The position numbers were made by a program, and so were the translations under genes. Positions 24,095 through 36,155 of a stretch of 64,000 nucleotides of DNA are shown piece after piece (positions within the stretch are counted from its first letter, which is position 1; the number at the start of each line of letters is the position of its first letter). Source of the DNA: Chrysemys picta bellii (lineage: Eukaryota > Chordata > Testudines > Emydidae); assembly GCF_011386835.1 (NCBI RefSeq), contig NC_088792.1:64835287-64899286 (forward strand), read 5' to 3'. The notes below the pieces were generated by a model. The model made no database searches. It saw only the letters and a program-made list of their open reading frames with translations, and was not told the origin of the DNA.

Positions 24095-25727
24095 GAGTGT
24101 TAGGAGCAAGAATAGGCAAGGATCATAGTGTATGTTTATAATACACTACAGATAAGCACACAGCAGTGCTGTCAGGTTTTTAATACAAACAATCAGTCAA
24201 CTCATTTCCAATGCGAAAACAAAGGATGCACAACTTTTTAATTAAGTCTGTAAAATTGGCCAACAGTCCGATTATTGACATAGCTCTCATCTGGTGCTCC
24301 AATTTTTATAAACTCAGGATGTTTACACATGGATTACACTACGCAACTTGCAGAGCTGTCATCAGCCAAAGGCAGTAAATAAACTAAAGGTGAAAGGAAC
24401 AATATGTGGAATTGTCATAAAGGAGAAAAAGCCATGTCCTGTGGCACTGCTGAGTAATAAATACTGAAGTGCCGTGACAAGAGCATCCTCTAGATGCAAC
24501 AGCTGTCACCAATCTTTTGACTTTTAGAAAGATGGGAAAGACAAAATGTACCTGGAAAGGCCAGGGTAAATAACTGGATTTAACAATGTTTTACTCTCTC
24601 AAATGGCAAACAAGTAGAGATGGATTTATTTTCAAGAAGAATTTCTAAGTTTTAGAAACGTGTACTACACTTTGAAGTAAGCCCACACAGATCTGCTTTC
24701 GTTCTGTTAGTGCAAACAAAATGAGAACCGAAGTGGATTTGAAATGTTTCATTTTATCTTCCACTCTCAACATAGGCTCCTGGCAGATCCTAATGGAGCC
24801 CTCACCAATTTGCACCAGCTGAGGCTCTGTCTGTCAGATGCCATAAACAAATGCTACAGTCTGGGAGAATTCTGATATGCAGTGGATAATGGTCAAAGTT
24901 TCAAAGAGTTGCTAAGAGATTTAAGAGCCCCCACAATTTTCAAAAGTGACTTATCTGCTTTTTGAACTTTTTACTCCAAAACTTAATCCAGAAAGGCAGA
25001 GAAGTGATGTTAGTAGGAAGAGAAAAACATTTGGGAAAATGTCAGTATTCTTACCTCACGAGTGATTGAGAGCATATGACTGCAAATCATGATGCCTCAG
25101 GCCATGCTTGAATCATCACTGTTCCTGGATGTGCAGATTAGCACAGTAGCAAGGCATTCCTTTATGAATCTTCAGTGTAGCCCACTCTAGTGATTGTATT
25201 GTGAGACATGCAGTGATTAAGGGGGAAAAAAACAAAGTCCCAACTCCCGGAGTTCTGTGATTATGTGAGAAACAGCATTCATTTAAAAAAAATGTTTCTA
25301 GTTCTTGTGATTGTGAACAAAACAATGAAGATGTGACCCAAGCCTGAAAGGCTCAAAAACTACAAGTAAAATGAACCAAAATGTGCTTTTTGTTGTTTTT
25401 TTAAATCTCAATTTTTAAATTGATCTCATGAGTGTTTGCGTCCTGACTCAGGATTTGTGAATGTTTAGGGTTGATAATGCTGCATCTTCCAGTGGTCTGG
25501 AAACTGCACTGCTGTCTAAGGAGAAGAGCTTAACCACTGTAGTGATGCTTTTGTCCTTCACATTAGGCTCCAATGTCAGGTAGAAACAATTGCAGTACCT
25601 GAAGGGAACACAACAAGGAAGCCAATACCTGAGGAGAGAGGCCAATGAGAATACAGTGCACCTAGGTTTAGCAAATCCCATTGTCTCCCTTATCCATTTC
25701 AAGAGAAATTTTAGTGACCTAGTCTTA
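24095..25727. other. Intergenic DNA
   Basis: AT-rich with no supported feature. Confidence 0.4.
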
Positions 25728-25969
25728 GGCCTTGCCTACACTAGAAAGGGCTTGCCAGAATAGCTGTGCCAGTATATCTATACTTGGGGGCAGGGGGAAA
25801 GAGTGCTTTTACCAGTGTAGCGTATACCAGTCCCCCGAGCAAAATAAGCTATATCAGCAAAAGCACTTTCTTGTCAGTATAACTGTGTCTACACCAGGGC
25901 TTTTGCCATTATAAAAATGTTGTTAAAAGTGACATTATACCAGCAAAAATTACTAGTGTAAACTAGACC
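25728..25969. mobile_element. Harbinger-like MITE, decayed
   Basis: Begins GGCCTTGCCTACACTAG and ends CTAGTGTAAACTAGACC, an imperfect terminal inverted repeat of the same GTCTACACT type. TTA and TAA lie at the borders. Confidence 0.65.
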
Positions 25970-27302
25970 TAACTCTATCCAGCCTTTAATGCAGATTTTC
26001 AGTGTGGCCCACATTTTAATACAGAGCTGGTCTCATTGACACATTTTCTCTGAATTGTGATCACATAGGCATGTACATGAAGGAGTAACATCAGGAAAGT
26101 ATTAAAAGAAGCTAAAAATACATTAATCTCCTGAAAATGAGAACTGTACCTTGTGACAAGTCAGCGCCCCATGGGCCCTCAGCAAATGCTCCATAGTTTG
26201 TAAATCTCTGCTTTAATGGATTGGGACCTAGTTACCTCAGACGTCATCATCATCCATGACCATCCAAAGCAGCTACTCATGGACAGTGCAACGAGACACC
26301 CAAAGTTCAGATGATCCGGCTGGGAGGCAGCGTTTGCATTGGCAGGATTCCAGCTGTAGAACTCCTTGCCAGAAGAGGCTTCCACTGATATTATCTATAA
26401 TTATCATTTTTACATCCTTATCACAACTGCACCACAGACGCACAGCTGATGTCAGTTGGTGTAGCTCCCCTGAAGCCAATGGAGTTATGCGGATTTACAC
26501 CACTTGCAGCTCTGCCCTATAGCCACAGTTCTGTCTGACTGTCCACCCACTCGTTTTGTATCATAGCACACACAAAAAATAAAACCACCATCTCTTGGCC
26601 ATTTATTTTCAGATGTGTTACTTTTCTGTCTAATTATAGTGAACGAGTTAATTGTGTCTTCAGTTCTACGTGAAATATGCTAACTATAGCATCCTCTGAA
26701 TAATTTCAGAGAAAATGATCGAGACTGAATAAGGGAACGAATGAATGCAGGAGAAAGACATTTGGCGCATACAGCTGTCTCAAGCCATTACATAATCCCT
26801 CTAAGTCACCAGCATGAGTCAGTCTTTTCAGAAAGTTTGAAGGGTTTGGTAAATTGTTCCTAATGCTGAACTAAAGAACCAAAATAAAACAACGATCAAA
26901 CAAACAGCCTGTTTGCTAATACACTTCAGGACGATTGGTTTCCTTATATAGCATCCAACACATAAAACTATTCAGTGAAAGCCAATGGCTGAAGAGAGGA
27001 ATGAGTCAGTGTCTTAGAAGATGGGAGAAAATTTCAGACAGATGGGGTAGGAGAAGTGACACAGGGGTCCTTAACTGTGCATGCGAAACAAGAAGCCCCT
27101 CTATTCACACCCTACTGCAGTAATATTTGTAAAATAAATATGCCAGAGTCAGGCTTATGGGCTGCTGGTGGGGTCAGAGCGTTGGACCAAAGCTGCACAG
27201 CCACAAGACACCCCGGGTTACAAGTCAGATACCGACTGAACCCTTTAGTGGCCTGGGTGAACCCCAAAATGTCACACTGCAGCACAGGAAGGCAAATGAG
27301 AT
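25970..27302. other. Intergenic DNA
   Basis: The segment at about 26430-26520 looks like a decayed small MITE built on a CTGAAGCCAATGGAG-like core. Otherwise nothing. Confidence 0.4.
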
Positions 27303-27305
27303 TAA

Positions 27306-27504
27306 GGGTATACCTGCACTGCAGACTATACCTGACTCACATGAAGGCAGGCATATGTTAGCCAAGCCCACCTCAGAGCATCCACACTGCAGAGCAGCAC
27401 GTGCCTCATATCCTACATCCACACATGCATTTAAGGGCTTTGAGTGTGGATGGTAAGGGGGTTTGGGCAACAACACATGGCAAGCCTGCAGTGTAGATAT
27501 ACCC
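27306..27504. mobile_element. Harbinger-like MITE with TAA target duplication
   Basis: The ends GGGTATACCTGCACTGCAG and CTGCAGTGTAGATATACCC are inverted repeats, with direct TAA at 27303-27305 and 27505-27507. Confidence 0.78.
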
Positions 27505-28094
27505 TAAGTTTGAACAGGATGTATAGATGTGGTACTCAGAATGACAGGATAGAGCAAGTCTCTGGTAAGTTACACACATGCTTTTTCAACCCTGTGCTAG
27601 AGTAAGGAACCCTGGATACGGCTTAATATTAAATAGTCATTCATAGAACAGGTACAACATGGGAAGCAATCATGTTAGCTTCCACACTCTGCCTCCTGCT
27701 GATGTGTCACAGTCCTGACCTGAGACCACCACCTCTGGGGAGGACAGGGCACTTCTGTCCCCAGGCACATCCAGTTTGTGGGCCTCACAGCTGAGACTGC
27801 AGATGAGGGTGCCAATGAGTGCCAGTTATGTTGATTCCTGCATATGAGCACCTGTCCACTAGAAACTGGACTGAGAACACATGTTAATTTCACATAAGCC
27901 AAACAGCTGTCAGGGGATAAGGACTGTCTCATGAGCAGCCAGCAAATTGAAATGGACAGAATCCAAAGGGTGAGAATTCCAGGCCCTTCTCAGCCACCAA
28001 GGGCAGAGGGGGACTATACCTGGCCCACAAACACCCCGCTCCCTCTCAGAACAAACTCAGCCTCCTGCGTTTGTTTTGGGTAGAGTGCACAGTC
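27505..28094. other. Intergenic DNA
   Basis: No supported gene or repeat. Confidence 0.4.
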
Positions 28095-28097
28095 TAA

Positions 28098-28382
28098 GGC
28101 TTGGTCTACACTAAACCCCCAAATCGAACTAAGGTACGCAACTTCAGCTACGTGAATAACGTAGCTGAAGTCGACGTACCTTAGTTCGAACTTACCGCCG
28201 TCCAGACCCGGCAGGCAGGCTCCCCCGTCGACTCCGCGTACTCCTCGCGGCGAGCAGGATTACCGGAGTCGACGGGGAGCACTTCTGAGTTCGATTTATC
28301 GCGTCCAGACTAGACGCGATAAATCGAACCCAGAAGTTCGATTGCCTGCCGCCGAACCAGCGCGGTAAGTATAGACAAGCCC
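28098..28382. mobile_element. 285-bp Harbinger-like MITE with three internal hairpins
   Basis: Direct TAA at 28095-28097 and 28383-28385. The ends are GGCTTGGTCTACACT and an inverted counterpart ending TAGACAAGCCC. Inside are three separate hairpins: 28124-28189, 28220-28279 and 28281-28337 (25-base arms with one mismatch). CpG dinucleotides are still numerous, so the copy looks young. Confidence 0.85.
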
Positions 28383-28385
28383 TAA

Positions 28386-29296
28386 GAGTTGCTGTTTTAA
28401 AGACTACAGACGTGGGCCCTCATTTGGAAGGGCTGATTGTTTCAAAACAGTCCAGTGATAAGAAATTAACACATTATTTTCTAATGAGGAGTGACCCAAA
28501 CTTGGGGCCTGTCAACCGTGACATTACAAGAATTACAAAGGCCCAGATCTTTACTTGTGGCTAGGGAATTTTACAGAGAAACTTTGGAGGGGGTTGGGAT
28601 GCAGAGTGGCATTAAGTCATCTCAGCACTCCCCAGATTTGGGCTTGCTGTGCACCAGGCCAGGGGCTGTTATGGCAACCAGGGATTGCTGAGGTACCTGT
28701 TTCCCCATATCATGTTCCGAATGCTAGCCACTGATCAATAGTGGGGTGTGTGAATATGGAATATTCCTGTGGCTAGCCATGCCAATTTAGTGTGCCTATA
28801 GTGCAAAGGAGCCCTAAAGCAGGGGAGAATCTGGGTCAAAATCTCTCAACAAGTGATTCCAGCTACAAATCACAACCATTCTCATCTCATTTTATTCTGC
28901 TCATCACTGAAGAAGAGACTGTCTGGAACATTTGGTTTAAGTTTCACAGTGGAGGTTGTTGAAGGTCAGGCAGGACTGTATATGTTCTTGACAGTGGGTT
29001 TATGAGATACACAGATAAACATATTGCTCCCTTATGAAACTGGCTGTTACCTGTATGTCTAAACATTAATTGTGGTTATCCAGGAGAAATTGAATCATAA
29101 ATCTAATTCGGTGCTTGGGAAAACTAGTATGGCCTGCAGCCTGCTGCCCTATGTTAAATTAGATTTTCAAGTTGTTTATTTGTGCACTGCAAAACTTGCA
29201 TGGTCACTATCCTATTGCCCAAATTGAATTTCTACATGTTTGGATGTATGAAAGTAAGTATTCCTCAGAAATGAGTTTCTGTGTTGAATCTGCATA
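28386..29296. other. Intergenic DNA
   Basis: No supported gene or repeat. Confidence 0.4.
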
Positions 29297-29304
29297 TGGT
29301 AGAG

Positions 29305-29531
29305 CAGTAGTTCTCAAACTTTTGTACTGGTGACCCCTTTTACATAGCAAGCCTCTGAGTGCGACCCTCCCTTATAAATTAAAAGCACTTTAATATATTT
29401 AACACCATTATAAATGCTGGATGCAAAGTGGGGTTTGGGATGGAGGCTGACAGCATGCGACCCCCCATGTAATAACCTTGCGACCCCCTAAGGGTTATTA
29501 CCCCCAGTTTGAGAATCCCTGAGAATCCCTG
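29305..29531. mobile_element. Non-autonomous hAT (Charlie-like) element
   Basis: Perfect 8-bp duplication TGGTAGAG at 29297-29304 and 29532-29539. The ends are CAGTAGTTCTCAAACTT and its imperfect inverted copy ending GAGAATCCCTG. The right terminus GAGAATCCCT is tandemly duplicated. The 227-bp length cannot encode a transposase. Confidence 0.88.
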
Positions 29532-30207
29532 TGGTAGAGGGCCATGTTTGGCATCATGTGCCCCAGAATTTATATGGTACATAGCAATACACAGAAGGCA
29601 GGGATGTCTTGCAATTAGACCTGTCTTTCCTGCCTTAGATCTTGATCCAGCCAAATAATTATGCCACTTGCAGTTGCACCACTTATGAAATACACTTATG
29701 AAATTTGGCATAATCTTCAATCTCTCTCAGAAGAGGCTCTGACTGGAAGTGGAGTGATTTAAGCAAGATAGAAGAGGAAGAGAAAGATTGTACATGATTT
29801 CCCTGCATAAGGCCCGGCAAAAGGCATTCCTATCAGTTTGATGAGCACTGCACTAATTTCACTTCATTGGACCTAGACTGCAGCAGATCTGCTTATTTTC
29901 TTTAATGTGTCTTTTTGAGGAATCTTGACTTGGCTTTATGATGTCTGTGAACAAAAACAGAGTAAAAGCTTTTCTTAAAATTCCTAATAGGAAAAAAAAA
30001 AGTTTTGACAAAGAAGGTAAAACAGTTTTTAGAAGAATTTGAGTTCATGTTGCTACAGGGGGAATATTTAGACATCACAAACATTGTCAATGCCTGGAAA
30101 CTCACTCATTATGGGCCAGATACTGCTACCCTTACTCATGCTGATTAGTGCTTTACTCCATGAGTTGGCCCCAGATCAATGGGACTACTCATGGAGTAAG
30201 GTACTCC

Positions 30208-30437
30208 CAGGGCCAGCTCCAGCTTTTCTGCCACCCCAAGCGGGGGAAAAAAATAAAAAAAATAAAACCCGATGAGCGGTGGGTCCTTCACTCCCTCTCC
30301 TCCTCGGCACTTCAGCGGCAGCTGAAAGAGGAAGAGAGGGAATGAGGGACCTGCCGCCGCAAACCTGGACGTGCCGCCCCTTTGAATTGGCCGCCCCAAG
30401 CACCAGCTTCCTTAGCTGGTGCCTGGAGCCGGCCCTG
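30208..30437. mobile_element. Non-autonomous hAT-like element, CAGGGCCGGCTCC family
   Basis: Inverted ends CAGGGCCAGCTCCAG and CTGGAGCCGGCCCTG, flanked by GGTACTCC and GGTACTAC (8 bp, one mismatch) at 30200-30207 and 30438-30445. An A-rich run is internal. Confidence 0.82.
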
Positions 30438-31389
30438 GGTACTACTCACTAGGAATGAAGATGGCCAAATCTCACCTTATCATTTGCAAACCACTTGAAA
30501 TAGCCACAGGTTGCTTATGGCTCCTGCAGAGCCAGTAAAGGAGAGCATACCCCAGCTCTGCTCAGTCTTAGGGCACGTAAACAATGCCCAGATTAACGTT
30601 GCCAATTTTCAGACCCTCTAGCCCTTCTTCCCCTGGGATAGTCAGATAGGGCACATAGGAGTTCCAAGGTCTCCCTGCATGCACCACTCTCTTGGAACAC
30701 AGCTAGGACCACATCCTCTTTCTCCACCATTATGAATGGGTTGCTAACATATGCACTGACCTGATGACTCAGAGGGAAGACTATGGAAGCAGTCAGCAGT
30801 GTTTTCCTCCCAGAGCAATATTTGGAAACAAAAAAAGAAAATAAGTTAAAAGCAGACAAGATCTCCCAGCTTGGGGTTCAAGCCAGACCCCAGAGCCCTA
30901 TCATCCCAGGGGTATTTTCCTCTGTTTCTCCAAGTAACAATTCTTAGACTCCTTCCTTTATGCACCTGTGCCAGGGCAGGGGGAGAAGCTGAGCTGGCAT
31001 TAACCCACTTTTCACCAGAAACCTAGTAATGGCCCTGCACTGTGTAACACCCAAGAGTTTCTTAAATAATTTCAGATGGGAATAAAAATAATGCCCACCA
31101 AGATCACCTCAGACATTACATATTATCAGGAGACATACAGCAGCATACAAACTGTACACACACACATTTTTACTTAATGTCTCATTACTGGCCTATAGTG
31201 TGGTAAGTACTTTTAAATAGGAATAATGACACAATCAATGTATTGTCAACTGTTTGAAATGGGCCATCCTGATTATCACTACAAAAGTTTTTTTCTCCTG
31301 CGGATAATAGCCCACCTTAATTGATTAGTCTCGTTAGAGTTGGTATGGCAACACACATTTTTTCATGTTCTATATCTATCTTCCTATTG

Positions 31390-31497
31390 TATTTTCCACT
31401 GCATGCATCTGATGAAGTGGGTTTTAGCCCATGAAAGCTTATGCCCAAATAAATGTGTTAGTCTCTAAGGTGCCACAAGGACTCCTCATTCTTTTTA
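31390..31497 (+). mobile_element. Truncated SINE-like repeat, same family as the fold-back copies
   Basis: Carries GATGAAGTGGGTTTTAGCCC, then GAAAGCTTATGCCCAAATAA and GTTAGTCTCTAAGGTGCCAC, i.e. tail plus body in antisense orientation, without the head region. It has the unfolded arrangement, which makes the fold-back in the copies at 10.3 and 11.8 kb obvious. Confidence 0.75.
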
Positions 31498-31670
31498 CAA
31501 TGTATTGTGTCATTTCCCCCCCTCTTCCTCCTCCCCCATGTTTTTCTCAAATCTTTCTAATGAGACTTTAATTACAGTAGACGATTGCTAATTTGTACCA
31601 ATGGTTGGAAGATCCATTGACAATTACTAGATTTCTACAAATTTGCAAGGAAGGCTTCAATCCTATAGGG

Positions 31671-31983
31671 AAGCAGTTCTCAAACTGTGGGTCGTGACCC
31701 CATTTTAATGGGGTTACCAGGGCTGGCATTAGACTTGCTGGGTCCTGAGGCCAAAGCCCAAGTCCATGGGCTTCAGCCCTGGGTAGGGGGACCAGGTTAC
31801 AGCCCCCCCCCCTGAGGCTGAAGCCCTTGGGCTTCGACTTTTGTCCCCCTGCCCGGGGCGGTGAGTCTTGGGCTTTGGCTCCCCAACCCAGGGTAGTGGA
31901 GCTCGGGTCCTCCCTCCTGGGGTTGTGTAGTAATTTTTGTTGTCAGAAGGGGGTCGTGGTGCAATGAAGTTTGAGAACCCCTG
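31671..31983. mobile_element. Non-autonomous hAT (Charlie-like) element, 313 bp
   Basis: Flanks CTATAGGG and CTCTAGGG (8 bp, one mismatch) at 31663-31670 and 31984-31991. The ends contain GTTCTCAAAC and GTTTGAGAACCCCTG. The interior is GC-rich with repeated GGGCTTCAG/AAGCCC phrases, which keeps a meaningless 90-codon frame open. Confidence 0.8.
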
Positions 31984-31991
31984 CTCTAGGG

Positions 31992-34794
31992 TGTTGTGCA
32001 CCTCCAGATACCCAACATGCTCAATTTCCAGTGGAGAAAATGGAGTCAGGAGTGATCAGCAGCTCCCAGGAGTGATGAAGCAACTTAAGGATCAAACCTT
32101 CTGTGAACAAACATGATACAAAAACAAACTGCATCAGCAAAATGTAAATTGTTTATTTTGACAAGTGAATATTTACTCTTGGAGTTCAGTGTGCCGGTAA
32201 GTATTCTCCTGTAGTATATTTTGTAGGAGTAATGAAGCTTTAGTAATATTAGACTTCTCCATAGTATTCAGCTATTCCATCTTTGCTGACAGGCAGGGTA
32301 AGGCCACAAGTGTCTGAGACTGATCACATTTTCAGATGAGCAAAGTGAGAATTAGGCTCCAATCCTACAATTCATTGCCTGGGGGCGTGAACTATGCTGT
32401 GCCCATGCACAGCCCCTTTTTCTTCCATGGGGTTCTGTGAGGGTGCGGCAGGCCACCTGCACACAGCAAACTGCAGGATTGGGGCCTCAGCTGAGAGCTG
32501 GTGCCAGTTGTTGCCACCACAGTAAGAGGTCTCATACTGCAAGGAGCATCTCAAAAGCCCTTTACAACAGAAAAGAACAAGTACAATTCAAAAGCTGTAT
32601 TTCAATTTGAGTTTCCTTTGTAAGCAGTGGGGATCTGTCAACTTTTCAGAATGAAAAATGAGGCTGATATATATGGGGTTTAAAGCAGGCTGAATCTATG
32701 GAAGGAAACAACCAATCAGTCATTAAGTCACAGGTGTAGAATGTTGAATAAAACAAACATTCAATAAAACAGAAATAAATAACTTACTGAGGCATTGTGG
32801 GATCTTCCTTCTTTGTGATTGTCAACCTCAAATTCTTCATTCCCTTTGAAGATTTATTCCTTTTTTCTCTACTCCTTCAGGAAAAAAAAAGCCTTACCCT
32901 TTCTTTAAAACTTTATTCTCTTTGACGTGACATCCTTCAGTGCTGTCCCGCATTAATAGCACCACTCACTGCTCTGATTTCTTAACTAATTCCCTTGTGT
33001 TTCTTTTCTGCTCCATGTCCCTTCTCCACACCCTCTGGTCCTTTCCTTCCCTTGGATCCCCTTCTTCCTTATGTCGGTCCCTAGCCTTTCCCCCTTCCTT
33101 CAGCCTGCCTTTGCTTCTTTGTCCTCTTGGTCCTGAATGCCCCCACCCCCCAGCCAGTCTCTCTCTACCTTGGCATTGTGTTTCCCCTACTCCTGTTCAT
33201 CCTGCCACCACCACAACTCCTAGCATCCCTCTCCTCCACACTTGCCTGCTGTCAGACATTTAGCAGATTTCTCAGGCTCCTAACGACAGACTCAGAAAAA
33301 TCTTGGCTGTTTCATCACTGCTATGGATGTCACAGGGGCCATAGTCCAAAGACATTCATTAACATACAGAAGTAACAGAGAAAGGGATTGTGACCTCGTA
33401 AGCTGCAAAGACAAGTCTTCAATAGTTCCCGATAGTGCTTCAGCCCCATTATTGCCCATATCCACTTAAAGAACAGGAGATATTTCCACAGTAAGTGACA
33501 TTTTAAAATGTATTTTGTCCATTTTTAATAGCATCAAGAAATTGGATGTGAGAGGGAAGTTAGCACTGAAAACACAAAATGGAGGCATTTCAATTTCCCA
33601 TTGGAGATGTTCTCCTCCTTCCATGGATCTCTGTCTTCCTACTGCTGTCCATCCCACCTCGTTGTAGCTAGCCTGCAAGATGACTTACTTGTACCTTTCA
33701 TGTATTTACATTTCAGCATTTTTTGCCTTACTCTTGTTTTACATAATTTTTCACTCCTGTCTGCATGACAGTTGCAGAAGCCAACACTACAAAGTGCTCC
33801 AGGTGGGACTGCCACTCCCCCCTATGGTCCCTTCAAGCTGCTGTGGCAGCAGACGAGGGCCATCCAAGTTTGTTAGCTGAAATAGGGGGAAAACTGCTCT
33901 CTGCAGGACCACGCAGAAACCCCAGCCTAAAGGGTGCGTCAGGGAGGGCAGGATGTGTGTAGCATTATGGGGACGGTGGGTGGTGCAGAAGGGGCGGTGC
34001 CAGAATGGACAGCAGCCCCTAGGGAACCATCTTGGCCTCAAAAGCCACCCAGAATCAGAGAGGGCACAAAAGGTTCAAGTTCTGAGCTGCACCTCCTGGA
34101 TACGCATCACAAACTCTCAAGCTATTGCTCTACCCCATTTCCCTCTGTCAAGTGCTTTTATAAATAGCTGATCTGATGGCAGAGGCTGACTTGGAACATA
34201 AGATCAACGACCCACCCCAACCTAATTTGGGAGGCTTTGAATTCAAATTCCTGTATCAAAATCCACCTTATTGTTCTGCTTCCTAGGTTGGGTCCAGAAT
34301 CAGAAGTGTCCCTTGTTCTACCTCCGGTTCGGATCTAAAAAGCTCATATGGTCTTACAATATTTCATCAGCTTCAGGCAAAGACCTTACAAAAATCTTGC
34401 AAGCCAGTTTTGTACTTGCCAAGCCCCAACCCTAGGTCTGGCTTGCCATTGGCCATATTTTAATCTAAACCCAATACTGATTCAGTATGGCCTCCTTGAC
34501 TCCTCTCGGGGGCTGATTCTTTTCAGACTTTACACCAGTGTAATTAAAGTTATGCAGGACAAGAAATCCCCTGAGCTACGATACAGCACTTATTAGCTTT
34601 TATTCATTCACAGGCAAAAGTTAAGTAGAAAAGGTTAACTGAAATTGGTGCAAATTTTCTCAAACATTGTTGCCATCTTAAATCAAAGTTGTTAAAACTA
34701 CCAGTGTAACAATTATACTGAATTGCAAGAAAAAAAAAATCACTTGACAAACAAAGAGACATTATCAAAACCACTGGCCGCAGATGTGGCAGCC
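31992..34794. other. Intergenic DNA with one small MITE-like palindrome
   Basis: At about 32355-32487 inverted ends GGCTCCAATCCTAC and GCAGGATTGGGGCC suggest a small MITE. The pyrimidine-rich stretch at 32940-33240 and other open frames lack coding character. Confidence 0.4.
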
Positions 34795-35018
34795 TCTATG
34801 GGCACTAGAGTGGCACAACTATAGGGCAGCAGCGGTGCCCTTCTAGTGCCACAATGTAGGCACTTCCTAGAGTGATGGAAGGGTCTTTTTCCATCACTGT
34901 AGCTAATTTACACCTCCAAGCAGCGGTAGCTTGGTTGACAGAAGAATTCTTCCATTGACTTAGCTGAGTCTACATTGGGAGTTAGGTTGTCTTAACTCTG
35001 GCACTCAGGGGTGTACAT

Positions 35019-35069
<51 letters not shown>

Positions 35070-35109
35070 GTATGTAGGTTCATCTAATTTTTAAGTGCAG
35101 ACCAGCCCT
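34795..35109. mobile_element. Decayed Harbinger-like MITE containing a (CA)n expansion
   Basis: The right end AGTGCAGACCAGCCCT and internal hairpins (for example GACAGAAGAATTCTTCCATTG) match the GTCTACACT MITE family. The left end is unclear. A long CA tract at 35022-35067 sits where other copies have TTTTTCACACC. Confidence 0.6.
35022..35067. repeat. (CA)~23 microsatellite
   Basis: Uninterrupted CA dinucleotides, apparently grown from a CACAC seed inside the MITE. Confidence 0.95.
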
Positions 35110-35580
35110 GAGCTGCTGTGTGAAATATCCAAGTGGTGGAGTGACATTGTAACTCCAACTCTCGGTGAAGAGGAGAGTAGGAGGGCTGCAGAAGTACAAC
35201 CAGTTTGTCCCCAGAAGGAGGGACAATGCCATGACAGCTAAACTTCAAAGCTGCAGCAGCACTGAGAACAGCCTTGGAGAAGGCTCTCAGCTAGCTACAA
35301 GTGAGAGATCATAACCAAGGTCAGCTAGCACTGCGGGGAAGCAGATAGGAAGATTATGTAAGTATTGTGTGTAGAGATGGGGATGGAAGAGAAACAGAAA
35401 GTAATCAAAAATTGAGAGATAACCCTGTGGTCACAAACTTGAGTCAACCCACAGTAAAACGAGATGGAGTTAGAGAGCAACAAAGCATGTGTGTCCTTTT
35501 AATTTTGTTCTCAGAGCATCATTTTAAATAATCTTTTAAAAAGAACTATGACACTTGGCAATATGATTAATGAGGATGCT

Positions 35581-35694
35581 TATGTTCTTGCCTACGGTTT
35601 AATTATAGATCAACATTAGTGATATATAATTAAAACCACAGGCAAGAACATACGTCTCCTTCTGTGGTTTTAATTATACATCAACATTAGAGAT
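35581..35694. repeat. Inverted repeat plus direct repeat cluster
   Basis: Arms 35581-35607 and 35625-35652 are inverted copies (about 28 bp, few mismatches). The segment 35595-35623 recurs directly at 35665-35694. No element name fits. Confidence 0.8.
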
Positions 35695-35938
35695 CACACT
35701 AGATGCAGAGATGTCATTGTCAGATACGATGGACAGCCAGCCATGCATAGACATTAGTAATACTGAATACTATGCAATTTGCCTCCTTTAAGTAAAAAAT
35801 GAAAATGATAATGGCCCCTCACATCATTTAGAGAATAATGTTATAGTTTTACAACTTGGCTTTTAGAAGAGATGCTTTGAGCTCAATTCTGCTAGAACAT
35901 TTCATTTGAGTTTCATAAATAACTAAAAGGTGTTCATT

Positions 35939-36155
35939 ACAGAGACAAGGTGGATGAGGTTATACCAGAGTGCCACAGCTAAATGCAAGGTGGAACAGAT
36001 TAATCTTGTATTTAATTGAGAGTACCTTTCCGAGACCTGAAGAACTCCATATAAGTGCGAAAGCTTGTCTCTCTCACCAACAAGTTGGTCCAATAAAAAG
36101 TATTACCTCACCCACCTTGTCCCTCTAACATCCTGGGACCAACACAGCTACAACA
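35939..36155 (-). mobile_element. Rearranged SINE-like repeat with inverted fragment
   Basis: The right part, read on the minus strand, starts GTAGCTGTGTTGGTCCCAGG and continues through GACCAACTTGTTGGTGAGAG to AGGTCTCGGAAAGGTAC. On the left, AGAGACAAGGTGGATGAGG is an inverted copy of ACCTCACCCACCTTGTCCCT near the right end. It is a relative of the fold-back family by its head sequence; the target duplication is unclear. Confidence 0.65.

Noticed and set aside
28098..28382. Possible microRNA cluster (three hairpins)
   Set aside because: The hairpins are bounded by MITE ends and TAA duplications, so a transposon is the simpler explanation.
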